Assembly: GCA_020053185.1 (NCBI GenBank)
Contig: JAGVNP010000196.1
Location: forward strand, 1-8,860
Origin: Deltaproteobacteria bacterium
Lineage (GTDB): Bacteria; Desulfobacterota; Desulfomonilia; UBA1062
Length of the DNA: 8,860 nt
Reading direction: 5' to 3'
The position numbers and the translations under genes were made by a program. Shown one piece after another: positions 5,070-8,860 of this stretch. Position 1 is the first letter of the stretch; each line of letters starts with the position of its first letter. Below the pieces are notes generated by a model. The model saw only the letters and a list, made by a program, of their open reading frames with translations, was not told where the DNA came from and did not search any database.

Positions 5070-7326
5070 TCGCCCCTGCACACACAGCCTGTCCCAGAGC
5101 AATCCCACCGTCATTTGTAGGAACCAGATGATGCGAGAATACCTCAAATCCCGATGCTTTCATTTTGCTGATGCTTTTTTGTAAGAGCGCCCGGTTCTGG
5201 AAACAACCCCCGCTAAGAGCAATCCCGTTGAGCCCTGTCTTTTTGCGTATTTTTTCTACCATTGCCATGAATGCCTGTACAAGACTTATATGAAAGCCTG
5301 ATGCAAGTGCTTCCAGGGATTCACCCCTTAGACGACGTTCGACAATATCTTTGATCATTGGACAAAGGTCAAGGACATACTGATTATTTTCTTCTAAGAT
5401 AGAAAAGGGCATGGATAGATCAGTTTTTCCTGTGAAAAATGCCTCAAGCTCCATTGCGGCCTGGCCTTCAAAGCTCACTTTGCTGCGCAGACCCAAAATA
5501 GCTGATACTGCATCGAACACTCTGCCAAGGCTTGAGGTGTATGGGCTGTTGATCTTTTTTTCCATGACCGTATCCAGAAGAGACAAATTCGCTTTGTCCG
5601 GAACGAGTTTCAACTTTTTTGCAATGTCTTTCCAGTCAGGACCGTAAATATCTTGCAAAAGACTTGCAGCAATGCGCCATGGCTCATGTATTGCAGCTTC
5701 TCCGCCGGGAAGCAAAAAATATTTTATATGGCCTGCCCGGGTAAAACTGGTTTCATTTGCAATAAGAAATTCTCCGCCCCAGACAGCGCCGTCTTCGCCA
5801 TAGCCTGTTCCATCCATTGAAAGGCCGATCACATCTCCTGATATGTTGTTTTCTGCCATGCAGCTCACAATATGTGCATGATGATGCTGCACCTGGATCA
5901 CATTTTCGCCAGCCATCTTTTGTGCGACTTGCGTGGTGTAATATCCTGGATGAAGGTCGCAGACAATCAGATCAGGCTTGCATTCCGTGATGCGCTCCAT
6001 GAGGCTGATGGATTCATGGAGAAAATCGCGCGCCTGCGGGGTTTCCATATCGCCGATATACGGGCTCAAAAATGCGCAGTTTTCTTTCAGGATACAGATC
6101 GTGTTTTTGAGCTGTCCTCCAAGAGCAAGGATATTCGGATAAGAATCTTTAAGAATAACAGGCTTTGGAGAAAAACTACGTGAACGCCGCACAATCCTCG
6201 GTTTTTTCTCAGCCACAATTGCAATAGAATCATCGCAGCGCACAAGGATGTCCCTGTTATGCACCAGGAAAAAATCAGCAATGCCCTGCAAGCGTCTGAC
6301 AGCCTCGTTATTATCAATGCAGATAGGCTCATCTGTCTGGTTTGCGCTGGTCATCACAAGTGCATCAAACTTTTCGAGCAAAAGATGATGAAGCGGTGTG
6401 TAGGGAAGCATAATTCCTAAGTTTGCCATGCCAGGAGCGATTGCATCAGAAATAACTGTTTTTAGCTTCTTCTTTACAAGAACAATAGGTCGCTCAGCTG
6501 AGAGCAGAAGTTCTTTTTCTTCAGGCATCAGTTCTGCGATTTTCGATGCATGCTCGATATTTTTTACCATAATGGCAAAAGGTTTTGCCTCTCTGAATTT
6601 TCTTGAGCGTAGCCGTTTTACTGCATCAGTATTGGTTGCATCCACAGCCAGATGAAATCCACCCAGGCCTTTTATGGCAAGGATGTTTTCTTTTTTGAGC
6701 AGATCGATTGTTGATTCAATGGGATCAGGGCATGAAATCTGATCCCCGTTTTCATTCAGCAAGCTAAGTTTTGGCCCGCAAACAGGGCAGGCATTTGGCT
6801 CTGCATGAAAGCGTCTGTTTGAAGGATCTTCGTATTCTTTTCTGCACTCAGGGCACAGAGGAAATTTGGACATGGAAGTGTTTATCCTGTCATACGGAAT
6901 GTCTTTTATAATAGTGAGCCTGGGCCCGCAGTTAGTGCAGTTGATAAAAGGATAGCGATAACGCCTGTCTTTCGGATCGAAAAGCTCCTTAAGGCAATCA
7001 TTACATGTTGCATAATCAGGGGTGATATGAACTGAAGCTTGTTTGTCTTTATGGCTTGAGATGATTTGGAAAGATTTTTCATCAACAATTGGAATCTCTT
7101 TTTTTGAGATGTTTACAACATTTGCAAGTGGAGGGAGTTCTTTTTTTATTCTGGAATCAAATTTTTTTATAGCTTCAGGCTTGCCCTGTACTTCAACTAC
7201 CACGCCGTCAGATCTATTTTGTACAAAGCCGGTAAGAGAGTTTTCTATTGCAAGGCGGTAAATAAACGGCCTGAACCCGACGCCTTGCACTATTCCTGAA
7301 AAAAGATATTTTACTCTTATGTTCAC
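5053..7326 (-). CDS. hypF: Carbamoyltransferase HypF
   Basis: HypF uses carbamoyl phosphate and ATP to carbamoylate the C-terminal Cys of HypE, the first step of cyanide ligand synthesis. At 757 residues it is full length (E. coli 750). Domains in order: acylphosphatase-like (about 1-92) with GIVQGVGFRP (11-20) and Asn37; two zinc-finger units with CxxC pairs at C108/C111, C130/C133, C158/C161 and C180/C183; a YrdC-like domain (about 200-385) with KFREAKPF (243-250), TSANQTDEP (326-334) and RRSRSFSP (380-387); and a Kae1-like carbamoyltransferase domain with the metal-site HHHAH (481-485), MDGTGYGEDGAVWGGE (504-519), SLGRVFDAVSA (599-609), LSGGCFQN (704-711) and PTNDGGIALGQA (736-747). The start is a GTG at 7326-7324 that overlaps the hypB TGA as GTGA, indicating translational coupling. 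The last few residues (TSKK) and the TAG stop are encoded by a heptamer repeat, so the original C-terminus may have differed slightly. No key residue is missing. Confidence 0.97.
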   Translation of the reverse strand: MNIRVKYLFSGIVQGVGFRPFIYRLAIENSLTGFVQNRSDGVVVEVQGKPEAIKKFDSRIKKELPPLANVVNISKKEIPIVDEKSFQIISSHKDKQASVHITPDYATCNDCLKELFDPKDRRYRYPFINCTNCGPRLTIIKDIPYDRINTSMSKFPLCPECRKEYEDPSNRRFHAEPNACPVCGPKLSLLNENGDQISCPDPIESTIDLLKKENILAIKGLGGFHLAVDATNTDAVKRLRSRKFREAKPFAIMVKNIEHASKIAELMPEEKELLLSAERPIVLVKKKLKTVISDAIAPGMANLGIMLPYTPLHHLLLEKFDALVMTSANQTDEPICIDNNEAVRRLQGIADFFLVHNRDILVRCDDSIAIVAEKKPRIVRRSRSFSPKPVILKDSYPNILALGGQLKNTICILKENCAFLSPYIGDMETPQARDFLHESISLMERITECKPDLIVCDLHPGYYTTQVAQKMAGENVIQVQHHHAHIVSCMAENNISGDVIGLSMDGTGYGEDGAVWGGEFLIANETSFTRAGHIKYFLLPGGEAAIHEPWRIAASLLQDIYGPDWKDIAKKLKLVPDKANLSLLDTVMEKKINSPYTSSLGRVFDAVSAILGLRSKVSFEGQAAMELEAFFTGKTDLSMPFSILEENNQYVLDLCPMIKDIVERRLRGESLEALASGFHISLVQAFMAMVEKIRKKTGLNGIALSGGCFQNRALLQKSISKMKASGFEVFSHHLVPTNDGGIALGQAVCAGARTSKK

Positions 7327-7991
7327 TTCAGGTTAGCTTTAAATCCCTTGATCTGCTCTTCAAGCCATGAAAACCATGCATCGAGCCCGCTTCCGGTTTT
7401 GCATGATACCTCGAAGATCTGAAGATTGCGGTTTATTTTTCTGGCATCTTTCTTTGCCTTTTCAAGGTCAAAGTCAACATAAGGCATGAGGTCGATCTTG
7501 TTGATGACAGCAACCGATGACTCATGGAACATGAGCGGATATTTTGCAGGCTTGTCCGCGCCTTCCGGCGTGCTTAAGATCATGACCTTTGTGTTTTCCC
7601 CAAGCTTGAACTCGGCAGGACAAACCAGGTTTCCCACATTTTCTACAATGAGCAGATCTGTTGCATCAAGATCAAATGTCGGAAGGGTTTCTCTCACCAT
7701 ATTGCCGTCGATATGGCAGGCGCCGCCTGTATTTATCTGCACCACGGGAATACCAAGTTTGGCAACCCTGTCTGCATCATATGTATCCTGTATGTCGCCT
7801 TCGATCACGCCTATTTTATATTTATTCTGCATGGCGAGAATTGTTTTTTCCACGAGTGTTGTTTTTCCTGCGCCAGGCGAGCTCATGAGGTTGATGACAT
7901 AGACTTTTTTCTCATCAAACAGTTTTCTGTTCTCTTGAGCTATTCTCTCGTTTGCATCAAGAATATTTTTCACTACACTTATCGTTGTCAA
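7323..7991 (-). CDS. hypB: Hydrogenase nickel-incorporation GTPase HypB
   Basis: HypB is a SIMIBI-class GTPase that with HypA delivers nickel to the hydrogenase large subunit. At 222 residues it has only the GTPase domain. Visible: Walker A SSPGAGKT (37-44), the metal-site pair Cys92-His93 in GGACHIDG, ENVGN (117-121), Cys124 in NLVCPAEF (third ligand of the intersubunit metal site in the family) and the guanine-specificity motif NKID (164-167). It lacks both the E. coli-type N-terminal CxxCGC motif and the His-rich nickel-storage stretch of some homologues, so it is a short regulatory type rather than a nickel store. The start is a TTG at 7991-7989 supported by AGGAG 6 nt upstream. That SD overlaps the end of the hypD reading frame region, and the 3' end overlaps the hypF GTG by 4 nt, so hypD, hypB and hypF are one transcription unit. 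HypA, its partner, is not in the window. Confidence 0.96.
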   Translation of the reverse strand: MTTISVVKNILDANERIAQENRKLFDEKKVYVINLMSSPGAGKTTLVEKTILAMQNKYKIGVIEGDIQDTYDADRVAKLGIPVVQINTGGACHIDGNMVRETLPTFDLDATDLLIVENVGNLVCPAEFKLGENTKVMILSTPEGADKPAKYPLMFHESSVAVINKIDLMPYVDFDLEKAKKDARKINRNLQIFEVSCKTGSGLDAWFSWLEEQIKGFKANLK

Positions 7992-7997
7992 GGTAAT

Positions 7998-8002
7998 CTC
8001 CT
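7998..8002 (-). promoter_or_regulatory. Ribosome binding site supporting a TTG start for hypB
   Basis: AGGAG on the minus strand directly follows the hypD TAA stop and lies 6 nt before the TTG at 7991-7989. No ATG or GTG in frame lies nearby before the Walker A region, so TTG is the probable initiator. Confidence 0.8.
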
Positions 8003-8860
8003 TTAAGAGTATTTATAGTATGCTGCGCACGATCCCTCAGTGGAAACCATGCAGGGGCCTATCGGGTGAGTGGGTGTGCAGGCTTTTTTAAACAAAGGAC
8101 ATTCATGCGGGTATTTTATGCCTTTGAGAATATCACCGCATGCGCAGGCCTTGTGCTCCTGGGATTTTATCTCAGGCACGTCAATTTTTCGGAGTACATC
8201 AAAGGCTGCATATTCGGTGCGGAATTTTAAGCCGCTTCCCGGGATCACGCCAAGCCCTCTCCAGTCAGCATCTGATGTGCAGAATACCTCATTCATGACT
8301 GTAAGGGCTCTTACATTGCCCTCAGGCCTTACGCCTCTGGAATACTGTATCTCGACGGATTTTTCTTTTTTAAGCATCTGACCCAGCATCATGAAGATTC
8401 CTTCAAGGATGTCTACCGGCTCAAAGCCTGTGATTACAGCAGCCCTGTTTTTTTGAATAATAGGGATGTACGCATCTGAGCCAAGGATCACGCTTACATG
8501 GCCTGGGCACATGAATCCGTCTATGGATAGTGCAGGGTCATTAATGAGAGCATCGATGGCGGGCGGTACCACTTTGTGCACAGAAAAAACAGAGAAATTG
8601 GATATGCCTTTTTTTGCGCAGGTTTTCACAACAGATGCAATCGTGGGCGATGTGGTTTCGAAGCCGATACCCATAAACATGACCTCTTTGTCTTTATTTT
8701 TTTCAGCAATATCTATGCAGTCAAGCGCAGATGCGACGATCCTCACATCAGCGCCATTTGCCCTTATCTCTTGAAGGCTTTCTCCGCCTGTGCCAGGGAC
8801 TTTAAGCATGTCTCCAAAGGTAGCAAATATCAGGTCTTTTTGTTTTGCCAGGAACAGGGC
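8003..8860 (-). CDS. hypD: Hydrogenase maturation factor HypD (5' end outside the window)
   Basis: HypD is the [4Fe-4S] scaffold that with HypC carries the iron while CN and CO ligands are attached. The frame is open to the right edge: 17 codons (ALFLAKQKDLIFATFGD) precede the internal Met at 8809, which is not the true start because the conserved ATFGDML-VPG segment spans it. In all 285 residues are visible; compared with about 360-375 for the family, some 75-90 N-terminal residues, including the conserved active-site Cys region, are missing. Motifs, counted from that Met: GFETTSPT (49-56), FSVHKVVPPA (75-84), GFMCPGHVSVILG (98-110), GFEPVDI (128-134), RPEGNVRAL (161-169), WRGLGVIPGSGL (183-194), and the C-terminal cysteine cluster C222, C224, C237, C244, C253 and C261, ending in STEGSCAAYY. 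The stop TAA is 11 nt before hypB. hypC probably lies next upstream, beyond the edge. Confidence 0.96.
   Translation of the reverse strand, partial: ALFLAKQKDLIFATFGDMLKVPGTGGESLQEIRANGADVRIVASALDCIDIAEKNKDKEVMFMGIGFETTSPTIASVVKTCAKKGISNFSVFSVHKVVPPAIDALINDPALSIDGFMCPGHVSVILGSDAYIPIIQKNRAAVITGFEPVDILEGIFMMLGQMLKKEKSVEIQYSRGVRPEGNVRALTVMNEVFCTSDADWRGLGVIPGSGLKFRTEYAAFDVLRKIDVPEIKSQEHKACACGDILKGIKYPHECPLFKKACTPTHPIGPCMVSTEGSCAAYYKYS

Overview
All real genes in this window read on the minus strand. From right to left they are: a 3' portion of hypD (running off the right edge), hypB, hypF and hypE, which are four maturation factors for the NiFe(CN)2CO cofactor of [NiFe]-hydrogenases; a large glycine/aspartate-rich repeat lipoprotein of about 870-885 residues; and the first 65 codons of an unrecognised membrane-anchored or secreted protein running off the left edge. 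The organism is a hydrogen-metabolising, probably anaerobic bacterium of middling G+C. The phylum cannot be fixed from the sequence. The dense intergenic repeats recall those I remember from uncultivated Omnitrophota, Nitrospirota and Desulfobacterota genomes, but that is inference only.

How the genes work together: HypF and HypE make the cyanide ligand (carbamoyl phosphate to HypE thiocarboxamide to thiocyanate). HypD, with HypC, is the Fe-S scaffold on which Fe(CN)2CO is assembled. HypB, with HypA, inserts nickel. hypD, hypB and hypF are tightly packed (11-nt gap, then a 4-nt GTGA overlap), while hypE is separated from hypF by about 180 nt of repeat DNA. hypA, hypC and any hydrogenase structural gene are not visible; hypC is plausibly just beyond the right edge.

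The gaps are full of repeats. The hypF-hypE gap and the region after hypE carry arrays with a 7-nt period. One array after hypE is interrupted by a triple-hairpin palindromic element. The stop codons of both hypF and hypE lie inside or at the edge of these arrays. A second repeat family (ATTGCGAG...CGCAATGA type, with a 30-nt tail conserved at 28/30) occurs on both sides of the lipoprotein gene.

Points most worth a second look: (1) the lipoprotein's apparent ATG start is probably wrong, because a strong Shine-Dalgarno and a full signal-peptide n-region lie upstream with no AUG, GUG or UUG in frame; (2) the lipoprotein is built of about 14 degenerate Gly-Gly repeats that look like a beta-solenoid; (3) the heptanucleotide-periodic arrays and their relation to gene ends. 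I do not see a defence system, CRISPR array, transposase or structural RNA gene.
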